Part shown: positions 50,417 through 59,439 of the stretch, one piece after another
Position numbering within the stretch: the first letter of the stretch is position 1
Layout: every line of letters begins with the position of its first letter
The notes under the pieces: model-generated
Databases searched by the model: none
What the model was told of the DNA's origin: nothing
Seen by the model: the letters and a program-made list of their open reading frames with translations, nothing else
NCBI GenBank assembly: GCA_002363155.1
Contig: DEWH01000019.1
Coordinates: 1-64,000 of the forward strand
Direction: 5' to 3'
DNA from: Ruminococcaceae bacterium UBA3215
Lineage (GTDB): Bacteria; Bacillota; Clostridia; Oscillospirales; Ruminococcaceae
DNA: 64,000 nucleotides
Program-made: the position numbers and the translations under genes

Positions 50417-51292
50417 ATGTCAGCCGGAAATAAACAGGTGATCTCCCGTGAGGGCAGCACCGACATACACGGTCAGACGGCGGGCTCAAAAGCGGTGAAA
50501 TACATATTGATAACGCTGAGTGCGGCGTTTCTGTTTGTGATGCTTGTGATGCCTCTTATAACGGTGATTTACGAAGCTTTCCGCAAAGGGATCGTACCGT
50601 ACCTTGAAGCCATATCCGATCCCGACACGATAAGCGCGCTGTTGCTGACGCTTGAAGCAACCGTTATCGCAGTTGTTATAAATACGGTTTTCGGTTTGTT
50701 TGCGGCATGGGCGATATCGAAATTCCGCTTTCACGGCAAGAAGCTTCTGGTGACGCTCATAGACCTGCCCGTGACAGTCTCCCCGATAATCGCGGGACTT
50801 ATCTTTGTGCTGACATTCGGACGTCAGAGTGCGATATATCCGTTCCTCGAAAGCATTGACTTCATGGTAGTCTATGCAGTTCCGGGAATAATTCTTGCTA
50901 CGGTATTTGTTACATTCCCGTTCATCTCCCGCGAGATACTGCCCGTGCTTGAAGCACAGGGAACTGACGAGGAAGAAGCCGCCGCGCTCATGGGAACTAA
51001 GGGTTTCACTATCTTCCGCAGGATCACGCTACCGCATATCAAGTGGGCGCTGCTGTACGGCATAGTTCTGTGTGCAGCCCGTGCAATGGGCGAGTTCGGA
51101 GCGGTATCGGTGCTGTCCGGACATTTGCGCGGCAAGACGGTGACACTTCCTTTGCAGGTGGAGATACTTTTCGGCGACAATAAGTTCATGCCTGCATTTG
51201 CGGTATCGTCAATACTTGTGGTGCTTGCGGTAGTAATACTTATCCTGCGCAGCATCGTAGAGTACATCGGAAAGAGACGAGGCGAGAAATAA
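50417..51292 (+). CDS. cysW: Sulfate ABC transporter permease CysW
   Basis: A 291-residue permease, with an N-terminal charged tail of about 30 residues, six helices, the segment DLPVTVSPIIAGLIFVL and the EAA loop EEAAALMGTKGFTIFRRITL. GGGGGAC sits before the start. Its stop overlaps the first base of cysA (TAATG), so the two are co-translated. Confidence 0.9.
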   Translation: MSAGNKQVISREGSTDIHGQTAGSKAVKYILITLSAAFLFVMLVMPLITVIYEAFRKGIVPYLEAISDPDTISALLLTLEATVIAVVINTVFGLFAAWAISKFRFHGKKLLVTLIDLPVTVSPIIAGLIFVLTFGRQSAIYPFLESIDFMVVYAVPGIILATVFVTFPFISREILPVLEAQGTDEEEAAALMGTKGFTIFRRITLPHIKWALLYGIVLCAARAMGEFGAVSVLSGHLRGKTVTLPLQVEILFGDNKFMPAFAVSSILVVLAVVILILRSIVEYIGKRRGEK

Positions 51293-52350
51293 TGTATATA
51301 GAGCTTAAAAATATCGACAAGTCCTACGGCGATTTCAAAGCCTCGGACAACGTGAATTTTGAGATAGAAAAGGGCAGGCTTGTGGCGCTGCTGGGACCCT
51401 CCGGAAGCGGAAAGACCACGATACTGCGCATGATAGCGGGACTTGAAAGACCGGACAGCGGTGAGATCATCATCGACGGAAAAGTTGTCAACGATATTCC
51501 TGCCAGCGAACGCGGGATAGGCTTTGTGTTCCAAAGCTACGCACTGTTCCGCTACATGACCGTGTTTGACAACATCGCCTTCGGGCTTAAAGTCCGCAAG
51601 ATGAACAAAGCGGCGATAAAAGAGCGCGTTACGGAGCTGATAAAGCTGATTGGGCTGGAGGGGTTTGAGAACCGCTATCCGTCACAGCTTTCCGGCGGAC
51701 AGAGACAGCGTGTGGCATTTGCAAGGGCTCTTGCGCCGAACCCGCAGGTACTCCTGCTTGACGAGCCGTTTGCGGCAATAGACGCGAAGGTGCGGCAGGA
51801 GCTTCGCAGATGGCTGAAAGATATGATACACAAGCTCGGCGTAACAGGGATCTTTGTTACTCACGATCAGGATGAAGCGATAGAAGTTTCCGATGAGATA
51901 ATCGTCACCAACAAGGGCAGGGTAGAGCAGATCGGTGCTCCGATCGACATCTACCGGAAGCCTGCGACTGCGTTTACATCTGCATTTTTCGGAGTAACGT
52001 CGGAACTTGCCGATTACAAGTCGTTCAAGTCGTTTGATGAAGTCGATGAGTACGACAGGGCAATAGTTCGTCCGGAGTTCGTTAAGATCACAAAGAAAAG
52101 CGAAGTGCAGAAATACAAAAGCTCGGCTGTCGAAGGCAGAGTCGAGACAGTGGAGTTCCGCGGAAACAGCATAGAGATCACAGTGAGCTGCAACGGCAGC
52201 AGATTCAGCGCCCGGCGCAGTCTTGATGATCCGGCGGTAGAGGTAGGCGAGACTGTTGATGTTTTCATCTACCGGATCTTTATCACCCGCGGCGACTCGG
52301 TGAAGCTGCTGACAAACAATGCTCTCCGCGAAGAGACAGTGGTTATCTGA
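51292..52350 (+). CDS. cysA: Sulfate ABC transporter ATP-binding protein CysA
   Basis: A 352-residue ATPase: Walker A GPSGSGKTT near 36, Q-loop FVFQSYALF, signature LSGGQRQRVAFARAL, Walker B VLLLDEPFAAID and switch VTHDQDEA. Residues 240-352 form the regulatory TOBE-like domain typical of CysA. It energises sulfate uptake through CysT and CysW. The next gene (hemA) starts 5 bases after its stop, so the transporter and siroheme genes share one transcript. Confidence 0.95.
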   Translation: MYIELKNIDKSYGDFKASDNVNFEIEKGRLVALLGPSGSGKTTILRMIAGLERPDSGEIIIDGKVVNDIPASERGIGFVFQSYALFRYMTVFDNIAFGLKVRKMNKAAIKERVTELIKLIGLEGFENRYPSQLSGGQRQRVAFARALAPNPQVLLLDEPFAAIDAKVRQELRRWLKDMIHKLGVTGIFVTHDQDEAIEVSDEIIVTNKGRVEQIGAPIDIYRKPATAFTSAFFGVTSELADYKSFKSFDEVDEYDRAIVRPEFVKITKKSEVQKYKSSAVEGRVETVEFRGNSIEITVSCNGSRFSARRSLDDPAVEVGETVDVFIYRIFITRGDSVKLLTNNALREETVVI

Positions 52351-52355
52351 GCGGC

Positions 52356-53450
52356 ATGAAAGCACTTGGGATAAGCTATAAAAATGCGCCGTTATCCGTC
52401 CGGGAGCAGTTCTCGTTTGATGCGCAGAAACGTGGAGCTATACGTTCGGCTCTTGGGTCAGCCGTTGTTATCTGCACCTGCAACCGCACTGAGCTTTACT
52501 TTACAGGCGCGGACACCGGTGAAGCTGCCGCCCTGTTCACAGAAATGCCGGATGCCGGCAATATCACGGAATACCTGCGTGTTTATGAGGACGCGGGCGC
52601 ACTGCGTCACCTGTTCCGAGTGACCTGCGGGATAGATTCCATGATACTCGGCGAGGATGAGATACTGCGGCAGGTGAAGGAAGCCTATGCCGAAGCGTCA
52701 GATGCCGGGAGCACCGACTTTGAGCTGAACACGGCATTTCAGGCTGCAATTACCTGCGCAAAGCGGATAAAGACAGAAACGTCGTTGTCGAAAACGCCGG
52801 TCTCGGCTGCGACTATCGCTGCAAATGAGGCTGCCCGGCTCGGCGGGAATGTGAATGTTCTGATGATAGGCGCAAGCGGAAAGATCGGTTCCTCAACGCT
52901 GAAAAATCTTCTCCCCCGCCCGAACGTGCATATCACCCAGACTGCCCGCGCACATTCTGCGGGTACAGTGCAGTACGACGGCGTGCGTACTGTCCCGTAC
53001 GACAGGCGCTACGACTTTGCCGACGGCGCGGACTGCATAATCAGCGCAACTTCAAGTCCGCATTTCACACTGACAAAAGAACGGCTGGGCGCAGTGCTGC
53101 ACACAAACAAGCCCCGGCTGCTGATCGACCTTGCCGTACCGCCGGATATCGAGCGGACAGTCGCCGGTATCGATGGAGTGCGGCTTATCGGGATAGATGA
53201 TCTCGGCGAGCTTGCAAGACGGAACAACGAGCTGAAAATGTCTGCTGCGGAACAGGCGGAGCTTATCATAAGCGAGGAGCTTGACGAACTGCAAAAAAAG
53301 CTTGCGTTCCATGAGTTCCTGCCGCATCTTGACAAAGCGCGTGAATCGGCTGAACGGCTGACATTCGGCGAACTGCTCTATAAGCTCCGGGACGGACTTG
53401 ACAGCACGCAGTTTGCGGCAGTGCTTGACGTTATGCGCGGATTGGAGTGA
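52356..53450 (+). CDS. hemA: Glutamyl-tRNA reductase
   Basis: A 364-residue enzyme, slightly shorter than the usual 410-420. It reduces glutamyl-tRNA to glutamate-1-semialdehyde, the first step of C5 tetrapyrrole synthesis. The catalytic Cys is in VICTCNRTELY near residue 48; SMILGEDEILRQVKEAY and the NADPH-binding VLMIGASGKIGSS are also present. The C-terminal dimerisation helix (MSAAEQAELIISEELDELQK onward) is shortened. Its place in a sulfate operon shows that the product is used for siroheme. Confidence 0.93.
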   Translation: MKALGISYKNAPLSVREQFSFDAQKRGAIRSALGSAVVICTCNRTELYFTGADTGEAAALFTEMPDAGNITEYLRVYEDAGALRHLFRVTCGIDSMILGEDEILRQVKEAYAEASDAGSTDFELNTAFQAAITCAKRIKTETSLSKTPVSAATIAANEAARLGGNVNVLMIGASGKIGSSTLKNLLPRPNVHITQTARAHSAGTVQYDGVRTVPYDRRYDFADGADCIISATSSPHFTLTKERLGAVLHTNKPRLLIDLAVPPDIERTVAGIDGVRLIGIDDLGELARRNNELKMSAAEQAELIISEELDELQKKLAFHEFLPHLDKARESAERLTFGELLYKLRDGLDSTQFAAVLDVMRGLE

Positions 53451-53454
53451 GAAT

Positions 53455-54063
53455 ATGGCATTCTTTCCGTTTTTCATTGACATTTCGGGCAGGAATATTC
53501 TGATCGTCGGCGGCGGCAAGGTTGCCTTGCGAAAGGCTGAAAAGCTCCTGCATTTCGGTGCGGACATAACGGCAGTCTCCCCTGCGTTCTGCGGCGGATT
53601 TCCGTCACTCGGCAATGTCTCTTTGTACTGCCGTGAGTTCCGTGACAGCGACATTGACGGAGCTTTCGCGGTCATTGCCGCAACAGATGACAGAACTTTG
53701 AATGCGCATATCTACCGCATTTGTACCGAACGGAACATTCTTGTGAACACAGTCGATGATCCGGAGAACTGCGGATTTTACTTCCCGGCTCTGGTGCAGT
53801 CCGGGAACGTGACCTGCGGCATTTCCACCGGAGGTGCAAGCCCGATATTCGCGCGTTACATAAAGGAAAAGGCTGCCGGTGCGCTTGACGGAAAAACGCT
53901 TGCGGCAGGTGAGATACTTGCACGGTACAGACCCGTGATAAAGCGGAGATTTGACACCGAGGAACAGCGGAAATCCGCTGCGGAGAGGCTGCTGGAGCGC
54001 TGTACTGACGGCAGGGAACTGCCTGCCGATGAAGAGATAGACGAACTGTTGGAGAGCCTATGA
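53455..54063 (+). CDS. Precorrin-2 dehydrogenase / siroheme synthase (Met8-like)
   Basis: ATG at 53455, 4 bases after hemA, gives 202 residues. The NAD-binding motif is ILIVGGGKVALRKAEKLL. Segments VNTVDDPENCGFYFPALVQS and GISTGGASPIFARYIKEK match the N-terminal part of CysG and yeast Met8. It turns precorrin-2 into sirohydrochlorin and may also insert iron. Methyltransferase activity is supplied by the fused CobA downstream. Its stop overlaps hemC by 4 bases. Confidence 0.9.
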   Translation: MAFFPFFIDISGRNILIVGGGKVALRKAEKLLHFGADITAVSPAFCGGFPSLGNVSLYCREFRDSDIDGAFAVIAATDDRTLNAHIYRICTERNILVNTVDDPENCGFYFPALVQSGNVTCGISTGGASPIFARYIKEKAAGALDGKTLAAGEILARYRPVIKRRFDTEEQRKSAAERLLERCTDGRELPADEEIDELLESL

Positions 54064-54914
54064 AAATTCGTATCGGAACACGAAAAAGCAAACTCGCGCT
54101 GATACAGTCGGAACTCGCCGCAAACGCGGTAAAAGCGGCATTCCCAGACGCTGAAACGGAGTTTGTACATATTACGACAAAGGGCGACATCGTGCTTGAC
54201 AAGCCGCTTGAAAAGATAGGCGGCAAGGGCGTTTTTATAGACGAGATAGAGCGTGCGATGATTGCCGGCGAGATAGATATCGCCGTTCACAGCGCGAAGG
54301 ATCTTCCGCTTGAACTTGCTGCGGGGACCTGTATCTGCGCAGTCCTGCCCCGTGCCGACGCACATGATGTTCTTGTGACACGCAGGGGTGAGACACTGCC
54401 GGAAAAGCCTGTGATCGGAACCAGCAGCACGCGGCGCACCGCAGGGGTGAGGAAACTGCTGACCGGGGCGGTGACGGCCGATATCCGCGGAAACGTGGAT
54501 ACCCGTCTGCAAAAGCTGTATGACGGGCAGTATGACGGGATAGTTCTGGCGGCTGCGGGATTGTCCCGGCTCGGCGCTCTTTCTGATGAGCGTTTCGTTT
54601 TCACAGGGATAGATCTCGGGACACTGATCCCTGCACCCTGTCAGGGTATAATTGCAGTACAGTCGCGGATCGGAGAAATTGCAGAAAAACTGAGCGGAAT
54701 AAGCGACAGCGAAACATTTTACTGCTTTGAGACGGAGCGGAAAGTGCTGGAACTGATGAACGCGGGCTGTTCGTCGCCGTCGGGCGCATTTGCTGAAATA
54801 ACCGGCGGAAAGATCATGCTGACGGTAACGAAAGATCAGCAAAGATCGCTGTCCGGCAGCGCGGATATCGCAGACAGGTTCGGGCTTGCGGAAAGGCTGG
54901 TGAGTGTGCTGTGA
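54060..54914 (+). CDS. hemC: Hydroxymethylbilane synthase
   Basis: A 284-residue enzyme, a little shorter than the 300-310 norm, that joins four porphobilinogen units. Conserved pieces are IRIGTRKSKLALIQSE, KGVFIDEIERAM, AVHSAKDLP, STRRTAGVRKL, RGNVDTRLQKL and, near the end, the dipyrromethane-binding Cys in MNAGCSSPSGAFAE. It overlaps both neighbours by 4 bases, as expected of a tightly coupled operon. Confidence 0.95.
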   Translation: MKIRIGTRKSKLALIQSELAANAVKAAFPDAETEFVHITTKGDIVLDKPLEKIGGKGVFIDEIERAMIAGEIDIAVHSAKDLPLELAAGTCICAVLPRADAHDVLVTRRGETLPEKPVIGTSSTRRTAGVRKLLTGAVTADIRGNVDTRLQKLYDGQYDGIVLAAAGLSRLGALSDERFVFTGIDLGTLIPAPCQGIIAVQSRIGEIAEKLSGISDSETFYCFETERKVLELMNAGCSSPSGAFAEITGGKIMLTVTKDQQRSLSGSADIADRFGLAERLVSVL

Positions 54915-56344
54915 CGGGCTTTGTGTATATCATCGGTGCAGGCTGCGGTTCGGCAGATCTTATCACGGTGCGCGGAATGAATGCGCTGAAAAAGTGCGAT
55001 ACGGTGGTCTATGACGCGCTTATTGATACGGAACTGCTGACATACACGTCCGACGGCGCGGAGATTATCCCTGTTGGCAAGCGTTCGGGTGCGCACGCCG
55101 CAAAACAGGAAGATATCAATGCTCTTCTCGTTGAAAAAGCCCTTGCCGGACGCACAGTCGCGCGCCTGAAAGGCGGCGATCCTTTCGTGTTCGGGCGAGG
55201 CGGCGAGGAGATCACAGAGCTGCAAAAGCACGGTATCCCGTTCTCTGTCATACCCGGGATATCATCATGTATCGCTGTCCCGGAGCTTGCCGGAATACCG
55301 GTCACCCACCGGAATATGAGCCGTGAGTTTTATGTCATAACCGCGCACACAGCGGACGGAGAGCGTGATTTTTCACGGTATGCAAATCTTGACGGAACGC
55401 TTGTTTTTCTCATGGGACTGAATGCGCTCCCGGAAATATCGGCAGGACTCATGCACGGCGGGGTTTCTCCGGCAACTCCCGCTGCCGTAATAAGTGAGGG
55501 CGGGACGGCACAGCAGAAAGCAGTGCGGGGAACCCTCGCGGACATAGCGGAAAAAGCGGCGGGAATGCCCGCTCCGGCGGTTATAGCTGTCGGCGGGACT
55601 GCGGCGTTCGACTTTTCGTGCAGTAAGCGGCAAGGTGCGCTTTCCGGCATTTCGGTGACTGTAACCGGCACGGAAAGATTCACGGAGAAGCTTGCCGGTC
55701 TGCTTGAGGCTGACGGTGCAGATGTAAAGCGGTACAGCCACCTGCAAATTGTCAGAAAGCAGGAGATTCCGGCGCTTGACGGGTATAGCTGTATCGCGTT
55801 CACAAGCTCTTACGGAGCGGAGATGTTCGTTGAACACTGCAAAGAAAAGCGCATAGACCTGCGCTCTCTCGCGGGCATGAAGATAGCCGCTGTCGGGAGA
55901 GGGACTGCCGGTACTCTTGCGGACGCGGGCATTATTCCGGATATAATTCCGGACAAATTTACAGTCGCGGATCTTGCCGGCGCGATATCAGACAGTACAC
56001 AGGGAAAGGTGCTGATACTGCGGGCGGCTCTCGGTTCGGAACAGCTTGCGGAACTGCTCACAAAGCGGAATGTAAGCTTCGATGACGTGAAGATATATGA
56101 TACCGTTTGCAGACCGGGGATACCGGCGGAGCGCGCCGAAACCGACTACATCGTGTTCGGCAGTTCGTCGGGCGTGAAGCACTATTTTGATGGCGGAAGC
56201 ACTTTATCCGTCAAAACAAAGACAGTCTGCATAGGAGCGCAGACAGCTGAGTCCGCAAAAAAATATACTGACAGTGAAATAATCACCGCCGACCCGCATA
56301 CAGCGCAGGGAGCGGCGGCTGCAATAAAAGGAGACAGAAAATGA
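54911..56344 (+). CDS. cobA-hemD: Fused uroporphyrinogen-III methyltransferase/synthase
   Basis: GTG at 54911 overlaps the hemC stop. A 477-residue fusion: residues 1-235 are the SAM-dependent methyltransferase (VYIIGAGCGSADLITVRGMN, RLKGGDPFVFGRGGEE, GIPVTHR), residues 245-477 the uroporphyrinogen-III synthase (SVTVTGTERFTEKLAGLLEA, FTSSYGAEMF, VFGSSSGVKHYF). The two halves act in sequence: close hydroxymethylbilane to uroporphyrinogen III, then add two methyl groups to make precorrin-2. Fusions of this type occur in Firmicutes siroheme clusters. Confidence 0.93.
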   Translation: MTGFVYIIGAGCGSADLITVRGMNALKKCDTVVYDALIDTELLTYTSDGAEIIPVGKRSGAHAAKQEDINALLVEKALAGRTVARLKGGDPFVFGRGGEEITELQKHGIPFSVIPGISSCIAVPELAGIPVTHRNMSREFYVITAHTADGERDFSRYANLDGTLVFLMGLNALPEISAGLMHGGVSPATPAAVISEGGTAQQKAVRGTLADIAEKAAGMPAPAVIAVGGTAAFDFSCSKRQGALSGISVTVTGTERFTEKLAGLLEADGADVKRYSHLQIVRKQEIPALDGYSCIAFTSSYGAEMFVEHCKEKRIDLRSLAGMKIAAVGRGTAGTLADAGIIPDIIPDKFTVADLAGAISDSTQGKVLILRAALGSEQLAELLTKRNVSFDDVKIYDTVCRPGIPAERAETDYIVFGSSSGVKHYFDGGSTLSVKTKTVCIGAQTAESAKKYTDSEIITADPHTAQGAAAAIKGDRK

Positions 56345-57303
56345 GAAGGTTCAGAAGGCTTCGTACAGGTGAAGAAATACGTTCACTTGTACGGGAGACC
56401 CGTCTCAGCTTGAAAGAGCTGATATATCCGATATTTGTCATTGAGGGAGAGGATTTCAAGGCTCCTGTCCCGTCGATGCCGGGGATATACCAATGGTCGC
56501 CCGACCGCATTGATGAGGAGCTTGACAGGGTCAATAAAAGCGGTATAGCCGGAATACTGATATTCGGCATACCAGCACACAAGGACGAGAACGCGACAGA
56601 AGCATACAGCGAAAACGGCATCACCCAGCGCACGATACGCCGCATCAGGGAGAAGTATCCCCATCTGCTCGTTATCGCGGACGTGTGCCTGTGCGAGTAC
56701 ACCTCCCACGGGCATTGCGGCGTTGTCTGCGGTCACGAGATAGCGAACGACAAAACTCTGCCGCTGCTCTCAAAAATGGCGGTCAGCCTTGCAGACGCCG
56801 GTGCGGATATCATCGCGCCGTCTGATATGATGGACGGGCGGGTGGCTGCAATAAGAAAGGCGCTCGACGAAAGCGGTCACATCAACACACCGATAATGTC
56901 ATACAGCGCGAAGTTCGCGTCGGGGTACTACTCGCCGTTCCGCGATGCGGCGCAGTCCGCTCCCTCTTTCGGCGACAGGCGCACATATCAGATGGATCCG
57001 GCGAACGGGCGGGAAGCGATCCGTGAGATAGCCGACGATATCGACGAGGGCGCGGATATGGTCATGGTAAAGCCCGCGCTTGCGTATCTTGATGTGCTGC
57101 GTACAGCCCGCGACAGGTTCGGACTGCCGGTCGCTGCGTACAACGTCAGCGGCGAATACAGCATGGTCAAGGCTGCGGCGGCGAACGGCTGGATAGACGA
57201 AAAGCGGATCGTGCTTGAAAATCTGACTGCGATAAAGCGGGCAGGGGCGGATATCATCATCACTTATCATGCGCTTGATGCCGCGGAATGGATAAAAGAA
57301 TGA
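56341..57303 (+). CDS. hemB: Delta-aminolevulinic acid dehydratase
   Basis: A 320-residue porphobilinogen synthase. The Zn-binding Cys cluster is VCLCEYTSHGHCGVVCG; Schiff-base lysines are in MSYSAKFASGYYSPFRDAAQ and MVKPALAYLDV. It condenses two 5-aminolevulinate molecules. ATGA overlap with the fused gene before it and with hemL after it. Confidence 0.95.
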   Translation: MRRFRRLRTGEEIRSLVRETRLSLKELIYPIFVIEGEDFKAPVPSMPGIYQWSPDRIDEELDRVNKSGIAGILIFGIPAHKDENATEAYSENGITQRTIRRIREKYPHLLVIADVCLCEYTSHGHCGVVCGHEIANDKTLPLLSKMAVSLADAGADIIAPSDMMDGRVAAIRKALDESGHINTPIMSYSAKFASGYYSPFRDAAQSAPSFGDRRTYQMDPANGREAIREIADDIDEGADMVMVKPALAYLDVLRTARDRFGLPVAAYNVSGEYSMVKAAAANGWIDEKRIVLENLTAIKRAGADIIITYHALDAAEWIKE

Positions 57304-58568
57304 ATACAACAAGATCATCTGAATTGTTCGCAAAAGCAAAAACTCTCATGCCGGGCGGAGTGAACAGTCCAGTCCGCGCGTTCGGGAGCGTCGGGCGCGA
57401 ACCGCTGTATATCGGCAGTTCCCGCGGTGACAGGATAACCGATGCGGACGGAAATGAGTACATCGACTACGTCTGCTCGTGGGGACCCGACATTCTCGGT
57501 CACGCTCACCCGGCTGTCATTGACGCGGTGAAGAGAGCCTGCGAAAACGGACTTACCTACGGTGCCTGTCATGAGGGCGAGGTAATACTTGCCGAAAAGA
57601 TAAAGGCTCATTTCCCGTCAATGGAACTGCTGCGGCTTGTGAATTCCGGCACGGAAGCAGTGATGAGCGCAGTGCGAGCCGCACGGGGCTTCACAGGACG
57701 CGATAGAATAGTGAAGTTTGAGGGCTGTTATCATGGGCATTCCGACGGATTGCTCGTAAAGGGCGGTTCGGGGCAGCTCACAAACTCCGTTCCGGACAGC
57801 GCGGGAGTCCCGGCTGGCTTCACGGAAAACACGCTGCTTGCGCGGTACAACGATGCGGATTCGGTACAGGCATTGTTTGAGCATTATCCGGACAGTATTG
57901 CCGCGGTCATTGTCGAACCCTGTGCGGCAAACATGGGCGTTGTACCGCCGGAAAAGGGATTTTTGCAGTCGCTTCGTGACATTACGAAAAAATACGGTGC
58001 GCTGCTGATATTCGACGAAGTGATAACGGGATTCCGGCTGTCAATAGGCGGTGCGCAGGAGTTTTACGGCATAAAGCCGGATATGACTGCCCTCGGAAAG
58101 ATAGTCGGCGGGGGAATGCCCCTTGCGGCATACGGCGGAAGGCGTGAAATAATGGAGCAGGTAGCGCCTCTCGGCGCGGTATATCAGGCGGGAACGCTTT
58201 CCGGCAACCCTATTGCGGCGGCAGCGGGAATTGCGCAGATAACACAGATAGAGCGCACCGCCGATCTGTACCCGGAGCTTGAAAGAAAGAGCGCAGTGCT
58301 TGAAACTGCCGCACGAAAAGCTGAACTTAACGTGAACAGGTGCGGATCGCTGATGACGGTGTTTTTCACGGATACGCAGGTCACCGGCTATGAAACGGCG
58401 CTGACTGCAAACATGACAGAGTACGCGAAGTTTTTCTCGTACCTGCTGGATAACGGCATCTACACAGCTCCGTCACAGTTTGAGGCGATGTTCGTTTCAT
58501 ACGCGCACACCGATGAGGATATAGCAAAAACGGCTGAAATAATTGCACATTACAGGAAGGAGAACTGA
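57300..58568 (+). CDS. hemL: Glutamate-1-semialdehyde aminotransferase
   Basis: ATG at 57300 overlaps the hemB stop and gives MNTTRSSELFAKAKTLMPGG, the usual start; an ATG at 57288 in the same frame is less typical. 422 residues. The PLP lysine is in GKIVGGGMPLAAYGG (ALGKIVGGG), and GSEAVMSA-like SGTEAVMSAVRAARGFTGR and FEGCYHGHSDGLLVKGGSG are family segments. It makes 5-aminolevulinate from HemA's product. Confidence 0.95.
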   Translation: MNTTRSSELFAKAKTLMPGGVNSPVRAFGSVGREPLYIGSSRGDRITDADGNEYIDYVCSWGPDILGHAHPAVIDAVKRACENGLTYGACHEGEVILAEKIKAHFPSMELLRLVNSGTEAVMSAVRAARGFTGRDRIVKFEGCYHGHSDGLLVKGGSGQLTNSVPDSAGVPAGFTENTLLARYNDADSVQALFEHYPDSIAAVIVEPCAANMGVVPPEKGFLQSLRDITKKYGALLIFDEVITGFRLSIGGAQEFYGIKPDMTALGKIVGGGMPLAAYGGRREIMEQVAPLGAVYQAGTLSGNPIAAAAGIAQITQIERTADLYPELERKSAVLETAARKAELNVNRCGSLMTVFFTDTQVTGYETALTANMTEYAKFFSYLLDNGIYTAPSQFEAMFVSYAHTDEDIAKTAEIIAHYRKEN

Positions 58569-58569
58569 T

Positions 58570-59433
58570 ATGGCAGTTGATTACTCGACACTCAAAAAGG
58601 GCGGATTTATGCGCCAGAAACAAAAAGACAATTTCTCGCTGCGCTTGCGCGTTGTCGGCGGCAATGTCACCGCAGAACAGCTTGCGAAGATAGCGGAGGT
58701 AGCCGAAAAATACGGCGACGGTCACGTTCATCTCACTTCGCGCCAGAGCATCGAGATACCGTTCATCAAGCTCGGTCAGATCGACGAAGTGAAGAATGCT
58801 CTCGCGGAGGGTGATGTACAGCCCGGAGTCTGCGGTCCGCGCGTGCGCACCATTACCGCCTGTCAGGGCAGCGCTATATGCCCCAGCGGGTGCATCGACA
58901 CCTACGCGCTTGCAAAGGAACTCGATGAGCGGTACTATGCTCGGGAGCTTCCCCACAAGTTCAAATTCGGCATAACCGGCTGTCAGAACAACTGCCTTAA
59001 AGCGGAGGAGAACGATCTCGGCATAAAGGGCGGCCTTAAAGTGACATGGAAGGAAGCGGACTGCATACACTGCGGAGTCTGTGAAAAGGTCTGTCGTTCG
59101 CAGGCTATAACCGTGCAGGACGGCAGGATCACCGTTGACGAGGGCAAGTGCAACTTCTGCGGACGCTGCATCAAGTCCTGCCCCACGGACGCATGGGACA
59201 GTGTAAGCGGATACATCGTATCATTCGGCGGACTTTTCGGAAACAGCATCGCAAAGGGTGAGCCGATCGTTCCGTTCATCGAGGATCACGACACGCTGAT
59301 GAGGGTATGCGACGCGGCGATAGAGTTTTTTGCGGAGAACGCAAAGCCCAGCGAGAGGTTTCGTTTCACACTCGAACGGGTAGGGCAAGACAAGTTCCGC
59401 GAAGTTATCTTAAATGCAATTGAACGGAAATAA
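58570..59433 (+). CDS. Siroheme sulfite reductase with ferredoxin domain
   Basis: AGGAAGGAG before ATG 58570 fixes the start; 287 residues. Residues 1-60 are a nitrite/sulfite reductase ferredoxin-like half domain (QKQKDNFSLRLRVVGGNVTA, HLTSRQSIEIPF). The siroheme/[4Fe-4S] ligands are CQGSAIC (CX5C) and GCQNNCLK (CX3C) near residues 98 and 138. Two ferredoxin clusters follow (CIHCGVCEKVCRSQA, CNFCGRCIKSCPTDA). The protein resembles AsrC and other small single-subunit sulfite reductases. It reduces sulfite to sulfide with the siroheme made by the genes just upstream. The electron donor is not encoded here. Confidence 0.88.
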   Translation: MAVDYSTLKKGGFMRQKQKDNFSLRLRVVGGNVTAEQLAKIAEVAEKYGDGHVHLTSRQSIEIPFIKLGQIDEVKNALAEGDVQPGVCGPRVRTITACQGSAICPSGCIDTYALAKELDERYYARELPHKFKFGITGCQNNCLKAEENDLGIKGGLKVTWKEADCIHCGVCEKVCRSQAITVQDGRITVDEGKCNFCGRCIKSCPTDAWDSVSGYIVSFGGLFGNSIAKGEPIVPFIEDHDTLMRVCDAAIEFFAENAKPSERFRFTLERVGQDKFREVILNAIERK

Positions 59434-59439
59434 CATCAA